A stretch of 64,000 bases of DNA, taken from assembly GCA_949358305.1 (NCBI GenBank), contig OX442316.1, forward strand, positions 11,780,001 to 11,844,000, given 5' to 3'. Made by a program: the position numbers and the translations under genes. Of this stretch, positions 10,622 through 23,678 are shown in pieces. The DNA comes from Strigamia acuminata. Its lineage: Eukaryota; Arthropoda; Chilopoda; Geophilomorpha; Linotaeniidae. The notes beneath the pieces were generated by a model. That model was not told the origin of the DNA and ran no database searches. It was given only the letters and a program-made list of their open reading frames with translations. Numbering within the stretch: the first letter of the stretch is position 1; each line of letters opens with the position of its first letter.

Positions 10622-12100
10622 AAATCCTCTATAAAAAATCATGTTACATTATTTCTTTTTTGAAATTTAAATTTAATAAAACTCTTTAAGTGTACAGCAA
10701 TTAGTAATGAACAACTAACCAGTAACTCCCGACAGTACCGTAGGTATTTGCAATCTCCCGCCTGTTAAAAAGAAAGATTAGCAAGACATCTTCTGCTACT
10801 ACAACAACGGACTTACTGTTCATATCTGTGCACTATTCCTTCGTAGTCCTTCCGTCTTCTGCTAGCCGCCCCAAACCAGTCTCGATGTCCGAAGAACGGT
10901 TACAAGCATGACTCAATGACCAACGACTCGTGTTGCCGATTCAGTAACAAAATGTCAGTTCTCAATCACAGATTGAGCCCGTACACAGCTAGCTAGACGA
11001 GTTTGAACTTCTAGTTACATTAACAGGTCAAGCTGTAGATCTGCGCAAAGATCGGCACTCGTTGTGCCACTTCATTAAATCGCCGTGATAGTTTGTATTC
11101 CTAATTCCTGGCCACGTCTGCTTTTGTCTCTGTGCGGAATCGGAGTAATCATCAAAATTTGTCAAGCTAGAAATTCTACAAAACTCATCAAATAAAACGA
11201 AATAAAAGTTAAAAACCAAACACTACATTTCAATTTCAACTAGATACCAATGTTGCAGCAATACTCGGCCGTGACACTTGGTGAAAGAAATCTACATCTT
11301 AAAAAATCCGATGTACCATTACAATCATATAATTCAATACAAATACTATAAATAAACAACGACACACTCAATTCCCCACATTTTTTGTCAAACATTTTAA
11401 ATTTTCGCTTAACTTACTACTCAAACAAATCCGCTTTGAAGTGCTAAACACTGAAAACAAAGGAAAGAAAAAAAGAAAACCATTATCAATTACAACACCA
11501 AATTACATCAAATGGTTCCATCGACCTACAATGTCCTCGCTGCTGCCTGTCTGGTGAGTGTCGACTGATGACCGGGTCCAGTCCGGGTCCTCGGCCCCTG
11601 GGAAAATCTCGCAGCTCCCCAAAATGTGAACGAACCAAGGGAATGCATCCACGGCCCGTCATGCCCGTAATCGTCCAACTGGAAGCACATCCCGAAAAGC
11701 CACCCTGACTAAGCTTGACTCCCCGGCCTTTTTTCAGGTTACATATGCAGCAATAAAATGTCATTTCACATCCTACAATGAGCCTGTATACTCGTACAAG
11801 CACCAAGATTATAGCTTGCACTTCTGGTGCTGTAGGTCTGCGCTGAGATCGGCAGCCGTCGCGCACCTTTCATTAAATCTAGTTTCTAGTTTCTGGCTAC
11901 GGGAAGCACTCCACAAAACCACATCATTTCATGGCTACGTCGTCTTCGTGGATGTCGAATGGCGTGTTATTGTTTCAAATACCGGGCATGCACCAAAATA
12001 TTTATTAATCGTTAATGCAATCATGTCATTCATCTTTTTCTTGTCGGCTTCGTGTCGAATGGCGTTATCATTGGGTCCAAAACATGCTTCGATCGAATGA
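10622..12100. other. non-coding region with a dispersed repeat pair
   Basis: No gene is recognised in most of this stretch. Two diverged copies of one repeat lie at about 11033-11100 and 11828-11895. Both run GCTGTAG, TCTGCGC, GATCGGCA, then TTCATTAAAT with small differences. They may belong to an old interspersed element. Confidence 0.45.
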
Positions 12101-12760
12101 CAAATCGTTGAAGGAATTACATCGTTCTCCTTTTTCTTGCCATCGGTGCTAATAATCAGCTAAAGAAATTGGACCAAGAATGTGGAAGGTTGATGGAAAC
12201 CTTTAACCGAAGACCCGCTTTCGTATTTAACTAACTTGTAAGTTGCTTACCGGTACATCGGAATAATGAAGTTACTTCTCCGCATGTGCTGGTATCTTAT
12301 GGACCTAGTTAAGCCCCGTGTGTCTGGCACTTTTAAGTCTAACCTGAAAATGGAAAATGTAAAAATTAGAGTTATAATTTATTGAATTCTTCGATATGGA
12401 CATAAGTAACGGCTTTTAAAACTAAAATTATCTCGTTATTACACTATTCTAATTTCGTTTTGGATACAACTGGGAGTTGAAAATTTCAAGATGGCGAGAA
12501 ACAATAATAAGAAAATTCACGATGGCGAAAGGCGAGATATTGCGGAAACAAAAAACGGTTCCAGTCTTGCCACCTTGAATTTTTCAACAGATAATATTAA
12601 AATCATGCAAGTTTTCTACAAATTTACTACTTAACTAACTAAAATGAAGTCTGTGCGTGTGAATAATTACAGTATGTTGCTTACCATTGCGATGACACAG
12701 CGCGATGCCTTGAGAAGAAACAGTTTCCAACAATAGCGCCGTTGATTTTCATATTTCTAA
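11936..12760 (-). other. possible spliced transcript, unrecognised
   Basis: Three exon-like pieces are arranged on the minus strand. A piece ends at 12687 with ATG|GTAAGC. A 94-bp piece (about 12342-12251) is bordered by TTTTCAG and CCG|GTAAGC. A third piece after TTTCTTTAG at about 12162 stays open for about 75 codons to a TAG near 11936, with residues such as HSIEACFGPNDNAIR and KKKMNDMIALTINKYFG. I recognise no family. There is no start codon in frame in the first piece, so it could be a non-coding RNA, a fragment or chance. Confidence 0.2.
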
Positions 12761-13014
12761 TTTTCACTCGAGGCGTCGTACAATCATTACGATTTTAAAG
12801 GTGGAAACACTTTTTACCACAAAAATAACAAATAAATAAAAATTGCCTCTCAAATGCACTTAAAACAACTCGTCGATTTTTATTCGCCTCAATTTTAAAT
12901 TCACCAACAAATTAATTTGCACTTTTGCACAAAACAAATTGTATTCTACGTGCTGGTGACAATATGGAAGATTGAATCATTATTGTTACAGTCTTCGAAT
13001 CAAAAATGTTTTAT

Positions 13015-16634
<3,620 letters not shown>

Positions 16635-17099
16635 TGTGCTTATTGTATTTCGATATCAGTAAACAAACAAAATAAAATCGCTTAAGCGGAGATCAACTTA
16701 TTCCGCTAATATCGTCACTGTGGGATATTTTCCATTAGAAAACGTTTGTAGCCGGAGAAACAAACGAACCGAAGCGTCTTCTCGTCGCCTCGGTCTTCGC
16801 TCTTTCTTTAGATCACAAGTTCAGAATTCAGATCACAGGCAATGACGTACTTCCTCCAACAACAACAATGCGCCACCTATTGAACGATAAACTAAGTTCA
16901 ATGTTTGACAAGTAAAAATAAACGCAAATTCCCGTATTTATAATTTTTATACTTCGAAATAAAAAATATTCATATTTTTTTTGATTTTTTCGAAGGAATC
17001 TTTTTATTTTGTCTCAATCGTTCCATTTATACCGAACCTCTGACATGGCAACATTCCAAACATTTTTACTTTGGAATTGCAAAAATAGTTGAGATTATT
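16635..17099. promoter_or_regulatory. divergent upstream region, Prp40 (-) and Costars gene (+)
   Basis: About 465 bp separate the two start codons, so both promoters must fit here. I see no canonical TATA box at a useful distance on either side. This fits two broadly expressed genes sharing a bidirectional promoter, but that is an inference from position only. Confidence 0.45.
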
Positions 17100-17705
17100 A
17101 TGGCGTATCGCAAAGAGACAGCACGCATATACGGAAGCTCAGGTTTATCAGGTAGAGTTGATCTTTTCAACAAGGCAGCCACTGATCATACGGAAAAGCA
17201 ACTGAAAAACCCATTTTCAAACTGGACCGGGGCGTCGCATTTGAAAGCTTTAAGCAAAGATAATGTCAATTATGGACGTCCCCCTCAAGGCAGTAAAACT
17301 GAATACCGCGGGAAAAAAGCGGGGGAATTAATATCCAGTGAAATACAAACATTATGCCAGATGATATGGGAATTTGGCTGTCAAAATGATGACGGAACAG
17401 CAGCAATATCCTTCGGAGAACTTTTTCAAGTAAAAAAAGATAAAAATAAACAAATATTGTCGTCATAACCTTTAATAGACGACATTGCTTCTTTGTAGAT
17501 TTACACTCGCATTTCGAACAAAGTAGTCGGAATCCTGTTAAGAGCCAGGAGAAATGGATTACTATATTTCGAGGGGGAAATGTTATTCCAAAGGCGAGAC
17601 GACGACGTCATCATTACTCTCCTAGAATCAATCGGAGAAATTCGGCGCAAAGCTGGATGTCCGGAGCAACCATCTGTAAATCATCAGCCAGAAGAACAAA
17701 ACTAA
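17100..17705 (+). CDS. Costars-domain protein (ABRA/STARS-like)
   Basis: Two exons (17100-17429 and 17499-17705, phase 0 junction) encode 178 residues. The C-terminal part is a Costars domain, the actin-binding module of ABRA/STARS and ABRACL. Recognisable parts are EIQTLCQMIWEFGCQNDDGT, ISFGELFQIYTRISNKVVGI and YFEGEMLFQRRDDDVIITLL. The N-terminal 90 residues contain NPFSNWTGASHLKALSKD, a short motif upstream of the domain as in the longer ABRA proteins. The expected role is regulation of actin dynamics and SRF-linked transcription, judged from the family. The start has no rival in-frame ATG close by. The gene lies tail to tail with the CCDC177-like gene, 377 bp apart. Confidence 0.88.
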
Positions 17706-18082
17706 GCGAAACTATATTTTGTAATTTATTTATTTATTTATTATTGCCTTATAGTTTAATATAATGATAAAAGTTGATTTGCGTGTGTAGTATATTGAAC
17801 ACGGTTAATTGACTGCTGTACATGCAGTTGTGCAAGTTGGATGTGTTTAAAATAACATTAAGATCATACATTTGTTGATGTTTGAATATTCGAAATTTAT
17901 GCTCGTTTGATATAAATAAATATTCATATTTAAAATAGATGTGATTTTTTTGTGGCACGCATAAATAAGGTACTCGCTGAGTATGTGATGAATGATTTTT
18001 GCATATATAATTATAGGAAATCATCATTTTATAAAGCGATGAAATGATGATTCGCTTTGTACCTGATGTGGTGTGACTGGTT
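17706..18082. other. 3' intergenic region between convergent genes
   Basis: This stretch holds the 3' ends of two convergent genes. The minus-strand frame at 17749-18096 has no family resemblance and overlaps the end of the CCDC177-like gene, so I do not call it. Confidence 0.5.
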
Positions 18083-21000
18083 TTATTCGTAAGCAAACTC
18101 GACCAAAGGTCTTCTTCGCATCAAACGATTTTCCATTTCCACGCGATGAACTTTTTGATCAAATGTTTCAGGATTCAAAGTCTTGCTCAACTTGTCTCGT
18201 AGTTCTGCCGACGCCCAAGCTATTGCGCGAGACTAATTCACGAGTCGAATAAAAACAATTAATTTGCATCTGTATATTGAATATTGATATCCGATTGGTA
18301 CCTGATTGATTTCTTGGTCTTTTTTCCGTGCAACAATTTCACTCTTGATTTCTTTGAAATGCACTTTCCGCTTTAAGGTTGACATTTTTTTGCTTTCTTC
18401 ATTCTGAATTCTGAAATAAAACAAATCAATATTTAATTCCCAGGAATAGCGAATATTAAAAACTCAATTACCCCTGCATTATTCTATCGTGGTGCATCGT
18501 TTTTGCAACTCTCTCCTTTCTCATATCCTCCAAACGAGCACTTAGCTGTTGATGAACTTTCACAGTTGCCCGTGCATTGACAAACGCCCGATATTCGATC
18601 AACTGTTGTCTCCATTCCCGGAATTCGTCGTTTAATTTTTCCTGAATTCTAGCCATGCTCTTGAACTTTTCTTCTCTTTCCAACCTAAAAATTGTATAAA
18701 TCCATTTTAATTACTCCTAAGTCATTCTAATTAACGTTTACATTTGATTTTGGCAAACTTCACTTCGTCTCTGCACAAAATCTTCGTAATTTTGTTTTGC
18801 TCGAGCTTCTTTACTTTCTTTAAGCAACTGCATTTCTTCCAATTCAGTTCTGTGAATAGACAAATAAATAAATAAATATAAATTAATCAGTATAAAAATA
18901 TCAACAGTGTTAAACAACCTGAGTTTCTCCTCCACCTCTAATTTATTGCTCACGTGTCGTTTTACACTACTTTCATTCTCCAATTTCACTTCCTGTCACA
19001 ATTTTACCAACATTTATCAGTCTGTTAATTTTTTTACGAGTAAAATATAAATTTCTACCAGTTGACGTTGAAGTTTCATCAAATGCCGTCTCTGCGAAGC
19101 TTTCAGCAAACTGTGCTCTCTCAGCTGGTTCAATATAACGCTTAATTGCTCGCGTTCTTTCTCCATTTGCAGTAAATGAAATTCCTAAACAAAAAAAAAC
19201 AAATTCAATCAATTTGCATCGTCGATTGTTTCAGCGAAATACGGTACCTGCGACCTTTTTTTCTCAAAATGTTCTTTCTTCCGTCGTGCAATCAATTCTC
19301 TTCGCAACATCTCTTGTTCGTCGGCTAATTGACTCCACTTTTCCGCCTTCATCATAATGGCTATTTCTCTCTCCGCAAGTTCCTGTTGAATTCTTTGCTC
19401 TATTGCAGCTTGTTTCATTTTCTAATCAACAAATTTAAATATATTTTTCTACATAAATCTCTATTCATTATAATAAAATACCCTCCAAGCCTGATAGTGT
19501 TCATTTTCCTTTATCAATTGCCGCTTTCTGGCCTCTTCCTCCTCAGCTGCTTTCAATTCATTTATTCGCTTTTCTTCTTCCCATCGTTTATGGACAAATT
19601 CCTTTACTTCTCGCTCGTGCAGTTGATTCTCATGACGCGAAACCATTAATTCGAGTATTTTCCGATCCTAAAATGAATGATAGAGATATAACTTGGTGTT
19701 AAGAGAACAAACGTATGTACGAACTCGAGAGGGCAAATGAGCGGCATTTGCAGCCAGTATAATTGAAGCCTTGTCCAAAGAACTGCAACTGACGCGACTC
19801 ATGGACCGAGAACGCGAACGAAATGATGGCAATGCAGAACACAGGCGAGATGAGCCGCCTGAAACCACCGACATGTCCCCAACCGACGTAGCCGTCGACA
19901 TTCGGCTCCTAATTAACAATTACAATTCAATTATTTGTTAGAAATTGCAATTGGTAAAATTTAAAACTATACCTTCTGTGTGATGGAATTTCGTGTAGAA
20001 CAGCTCGAGTCGACGATTTAGCTCTCTGATTACTTTTACAAATAAACTTAAACAACTCATCTTCTATATTTGCTATACAATTAAATTAAATTTAGATTAG
20101 TGTAAAAAAAAATTTGATGATTTAGTTTTAAAACCTTTTGCATTCACTTTCTTTGGAGAGTTTGCTGATGAATATATTTTTTCTTCGTTCGAAAAAGGTA
20201 TTTCAACAGTACTGCCATCCAGTTTCCCATTCTTATTGATGTTGAATGTCGTAAAATTAAAATTGTTTTCATTATTCGCTGCAAGTAAACAGCACAAATA
20301 CAATTAAAAACCGAAAATATGATAAATTGACATATTATTACTATTGTTTTCATCCGATGTTGGAGATATGGGCAATTCTTCAATTCCAAATGAACTTTTA
20401 CAATAAAAGTCTACAGGATTGTTTGGTTGCTAGAAAATACGTAAAAATTAGTACGTTTAAACAAAAATTGCACTATTATATTTTATTTAGTAATTTTATT
20501 GTACTTCAAAACTCATATTGTAGCAACTAAAAGTGTGATGCGTTAAAGGTTTCATAACGTTTCCTGATACCACTAAAAAAAATGAATAATAAAATGTATA
20601 TAAAATTGCATAAAAGAAAAGAAAATATTGATGTATACTTTTGGACAGAGCGTGTATGACTAATACAGCTATTGATAATAATAGCAGGTGTTGCTGATGC
20701 TGTGTGGTGACCGACGCCAATCGATGATTCTATTCCAAGAATTTTATATAATTCATTCTCCGTTTAGTGCCAACAAAAATTCGTCCCACCTGAAAATGAT
20801 GTAAATGCGTTTTTAAAGCTCTTTTATGAACTGTAATACACAATTGTGTCATTTTTGAGATAACAACAGAAAATCAATATAAAAATTTTAACATTTTAAA
20901 ATTACTTCTTTTAAAATTCACATTGCATTAACAATTCGTTATCAACAGCAGGAAAATGTGATTTGTTTATAGTTACGTTTGAAGAAAAACAGATAGGACT

Positions 21001-21173
21001 TTTACCTCGCACGGTGATGACATTGTCAGATGTGTTTTCAGGGGAATTGATTTTGGCAAACATCTCGACCGAAAATTGGCATCGGGCATTAATTGTCGTC
21101 TATTGGTCAGTATGAGATGTATATCTCGAGTGGTCGTGCACCTATGTTCATTATCGAGCGTTGAGGTAGCCAT
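18083..21173 (-). CDS. coiled-coil protein, CCDC177 family
   Basis: The C-terminal two thirds is a long charged coiled coil. It begins after DRKILELMVSRHENQLHERE, runs through WEEEKRINELKAAEEEEARK and LEREEKFKSMARIQEKLNDE, and ends with ASAELRDKLSKTLNPETFDQ before a short basic tail. Both the DRK...LM..RH entry and the SFD/TFD-type ending match CCDC177, a poorly studied coiled-coil protein. The N-terminal part (56 residues from MATSTLDNEH at 21173, then several short exons) is low in conservation. It was joined here because acceptor and donor phases agree from 20735 down to 19668: MVSGNVMKPLTHH, QPNNPVDFYCKS, FTTFNINKNGKLDGS, ANIEDELFKFICKS, RSRMSTATSVGDMS. The join between the first exon and the next uses a weak acceptor and is the least certain. 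AATAAA overlaps the TAA stop at 18083. Confidence 0.75.
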
Positions 21174-21543
21174 TTGTAAACAAACCAACTAGCGCAGCGC
21201 TCTCTAGTATCCGATTTTTGTATTTTACCATAAAACTAATTACTATGAAATTAGAAATTAAAATTAAAAAATACTTTCTCATCTTTATATACGTCTTTGA
21301 ATATTGTAAGGAAAAATAACACTAGTGTATACAAAAACTATGACAAAAACTAACTAATCCAAACTGTTAGCTATCAGCGCCATTATGACCTGAACTATCG
21401 GTAACTTAGAGACATGAAAAATCGAGGAAAACAAACAGATCGAACACTACAGTAAATAAGCTCGAGAACAATTCAAATTGTTTGATGTAATAATTCGTAT
21501 AATTTTCTAAATTAATTTAGGAAAACCGTCCTTACTGTGAAAT
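21174..21543. promoter_or_regulatory. divergent upstream region, CCDC177-like (-) and LYR/MTRFR unit (+)
   Basis: The 370 bp between the two start codons must hold both promoters. A possible acceptor (AATTAATTTAG at 21511-21521) just before the plus-strand start could end a 5' UTR intron, but no convincing donor was chosen. Confidence 0.4.
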
Positions 21544-21826
21544 ATGGGCTCAAAAATCCCGAGCAGACAAGAAATTCTTAATTTGTATCGACAATTAATC
21601 CGATTTACCAAGAAAACGACTTTAAGCGACAAAGCATTCATCAGTAAACGCATAAGAAGTGAATTTGACAAACACAAACAAGTAACGGAGAAAGACGAAG
21701 TAATTCACCTGTTCCAGGTACACAAATAAAACACGCAAAAGCATTTAACCGTCCATTAATTGAGTGCAAAAATGTTTGTATTTTCAGAAAGGAAAAGTGT
21801 TTTTGCAGAAAAAAAGACTAGTATGA
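21544..21826 (+). CDS. LYR-motif mitochondrial microprotein, first ORF of a dicistronic unit
   Basis: Two exons (21544-21717 and 21788-21826, phase 0, 70-bp intron) encode 70 residues. The N-terminal helix has the LYR motif at residues 14-16 ([11 protein letters not shown]), followed by [11 protein letters not shown] and the ending [12 protein letters not shown]. Length, motif position and the KG.VFL ending match the human microprotein encoded upstream of MIEF1 (MIURF, L0R8F8). That protein sits with MALSU1 and mitochondrial acyl carrier protein on assembling mitochondrial large subunits. The start context is strong (A at -3, G at +4). The TGA stop at 21824-21826 overlaps the ATG of the next ORF (21823-21825), and both ORFs are on the same second exon. 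Other LYRM proteins are possible relatives, but none fits the length and ending as well. Confidence 0.85.
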
Positions 21827-22260
21827 CCAGTGTGCTCAAAATACCTCGCTTTAAATCGTTATTTCCACCGATGCCACTCCTATTTCACGCCATTCGATGC
21901 AAGCAAACAATCGATTACTCTAAAGTGCCTACAATTAACGAAAACGAATTAGAAGAACAATTCGTACGAGGTTCCGGACCGGGCGGACAAGCTGTGAATA
22001 AAACATCGAGCTGCATTTCACTCAAGCACCTGCCAACCGGCATAGTAGTCAAGTGTCAATTCACGAGATCACAAAACCAAAATAGGAAAATAGCCAGAAA
22101 GTTACTGCAGGATAAACTGGACGTTTTCTACAATGGCGACATGAGCGTGCAAGCGCAAGAAGAGAGAGAATCGAAAACAAAATCTGATGAAAAATCGCGT
22201 CGAACCAAGAAAAGATTGGAAATGAAAATGGCATTTAAAGAACGAGAAGGTTTAGATTAA
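21823..22260 (+). CDS. MTRFR: mitochondrial peptide-release/ribosome-rescue factor, second ORF
   Basis: This ORF encodes 145 residues of the MTRFR/C12orf65 family. It has a mitochondrial-type N-terminus (basic, no acids until residue 31), then the domain-3 release-factor core [20 protein letters not shown]. The catalytic GGQ is at residues 54-56, and the core continues with [19 protein letters not shown]. The tail is strongly basic ([19 protein letters not shown]), as in factors that insert into the ribosome exit region. The protein has no codon-recognition domain. In vertebrates this factor releases the nascent chain from peptidyl-tRNA left on split mitochondrial large subunits. Its start codon lies inside the stop of the LYR ORF (ATGA). 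An upstream in-frame ATG at 21760 is intronic, so I reject it. The gene ends 65 bp from the SNAP47 stop on the other strand. Confidence 0.9.
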   Translation: MTSVLKIPRFKSLFPPMPLLFHAIRCKQTIDYSKVPTINENELEEQFVRGSGPGGQAVNKTSSCISLKHLPTGIVVKCQFTRSQNQNRKIARKLLQDKLDVFYNGDMSVQAQEERESKTKSDEKSRRTKKRLEMKMAFKEREGLD

Positions 22261-22325
22261 TTGTTATTTAATTCGTAAAATGCTGATGTAGCGTAATGAA
22301 AGAATTAAAAGTTTAAAAAAAAAAT

Positions 22326-23678
22326 TTACATGAGTCTTTTCATTCGCTTAATGTCCTCTCTGACATGAATGTCGGCAGTGTCGACAGCTGAAGTGATTTT
22401 GTCGATCTTATCGAGTTGTTCGGTCTGTTCTCGCCCAACGTCAACTGCTAACGACTTCATGGCGCTGATCATTTCTCGTAGTTGCTGCGCTTCTTCTTCC
22501 GTTACAATCGACTCCTCTTCCGTTTCGGTGACTTTCATCAAATCATTTTCACACTGCATCGCTGTTACATTCAACACAAAGTCCGTTCCTTCCAAACCAA
22601 ACAATAAATTAAGCGAGGAAAAAGAAATTTACATCAATACCTTTATTAGTCCCATCTTTTACTCGCATTTGACGTACTCGCTGCTCGTTGAATTCGAGTT
22701 TATCCTTGTAAAACCTACTGAGCAATGGCTCGATCCACACCATTTGAGCCGTAATTATCACAAATCCTAAATTCTTTCCTCCAATTTTTTCCTGCTGAAT
22801 CCTAAATTCCCACGGGGCAGTGATTACGAGTTTTGTGATATCACATTTCTATAAAATTGAAAAAAAAAATAAGAAATTAAAATAAATTAAATCTCAGCAA
22901 TACATTCCCTTACCATCAACTTATTTATTGTGTGGCCTTTAGAATTTTGCACCGCTATCGCATCTCTTCCAACGCGCAGAACCCCGTGTTGTGACTTTGA
23001 GCGTGTACTTCCACAATACTTTTCAAAAACAACGTTGAAATCTTTAAACCTCGTCTCTGTTTGAGCAGTTACTTCACTCGGTTTAAACGACCTCCGCTCG
23101 ATTTTAGACGGCTGGAAGACACCTCCGAACCACGATTCTAACCGCGTCAACAGCGAATCGGCGACCGCCAACTCGTCATTAACATTTTCGGCAGTGACTA
23201 AAGCATCGTCCAGTTGTTTGCCCTGTCTGTGAAGTGTTCTAGCGGCCGAGCTTAACGTTTTTGACGATTCGTGCGCCAAGGCTAACAATTCCTGGCCCAA
23301 TGTTGAATTTGATGCGCTATTTGAAGACGATAAATCCGTCGACAGTAACCTTTCCTTGTGAAAATGCTCGATCAGAACGAAAACAGAATCTCTATTTGGA
23401 AAAGAGCTGAACCAATATTTCCTCGATCCGAGCAAGATTGTAATTGATGGGAAAACGTAACTGGAAGCTTCCTTCATAATCGCACTAATTTCATCGTAAT
23501 CAATGCGAATCGTGCGGAATCCGGCAGTGTCCACGTCCTCTTTCCTACATTCGAAATAAATTCCACCAGGTGACACATAAAACGACCCTGGCACCCACTT
23601 TTTCTTCGTGTCCACGTAAATCGTGGCTTGGCAATCGTAAATGCACACGTCTGATCTACCCGTTTGTGGCCGTTGCAT
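22326..23678 (-). CDS. SNAP47: SNAP47 (SVAP1) SNARE protein
   Basis: Three exons (23678-22914, 22848-22641, 22588-22326) with matching phases encode 411 residues. Key segments are WVPGSFYVSPGGIYFECR and KEASSYVFPSITILLGSRKYWFSSF at the N-terminal PH-like part. A first SNARE helix follows (LHRQGKQLDDALVTAENVND ... DSLLTRLESWFGG). The C-terminal SNARE helix reads REMISAMKSLAVDVGREQTE and ends KRMKRLM. This matches the two-Q-SNARE layout of SNAP47, with the long middle segment that distinguishes it from SNAP25, and no palmitoylated cysteine cluster. The role in vesicle fusion is known from the vertebrate protein. The gene is convergent with the MTRFR unit, and the two 3' UTRs must nearly touch or overlap. 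Confidence 0.92.

Noticed and set aside
10199-10642. 147-codon minus-strand frame
   Set aside because: It lies wholly inside the 31-bp minisatellite, and its low-complexity Phe/Tyr/Ser pattern follows the repeat period.
21760-21822. Upstream in-frame start for the release factor at 21760
   Set aside because: It lies in the intron before the acceptor TTTTCAG at 21781-21787 and would be spliced out. The ATG at 21823 gives a proper N-terminus.
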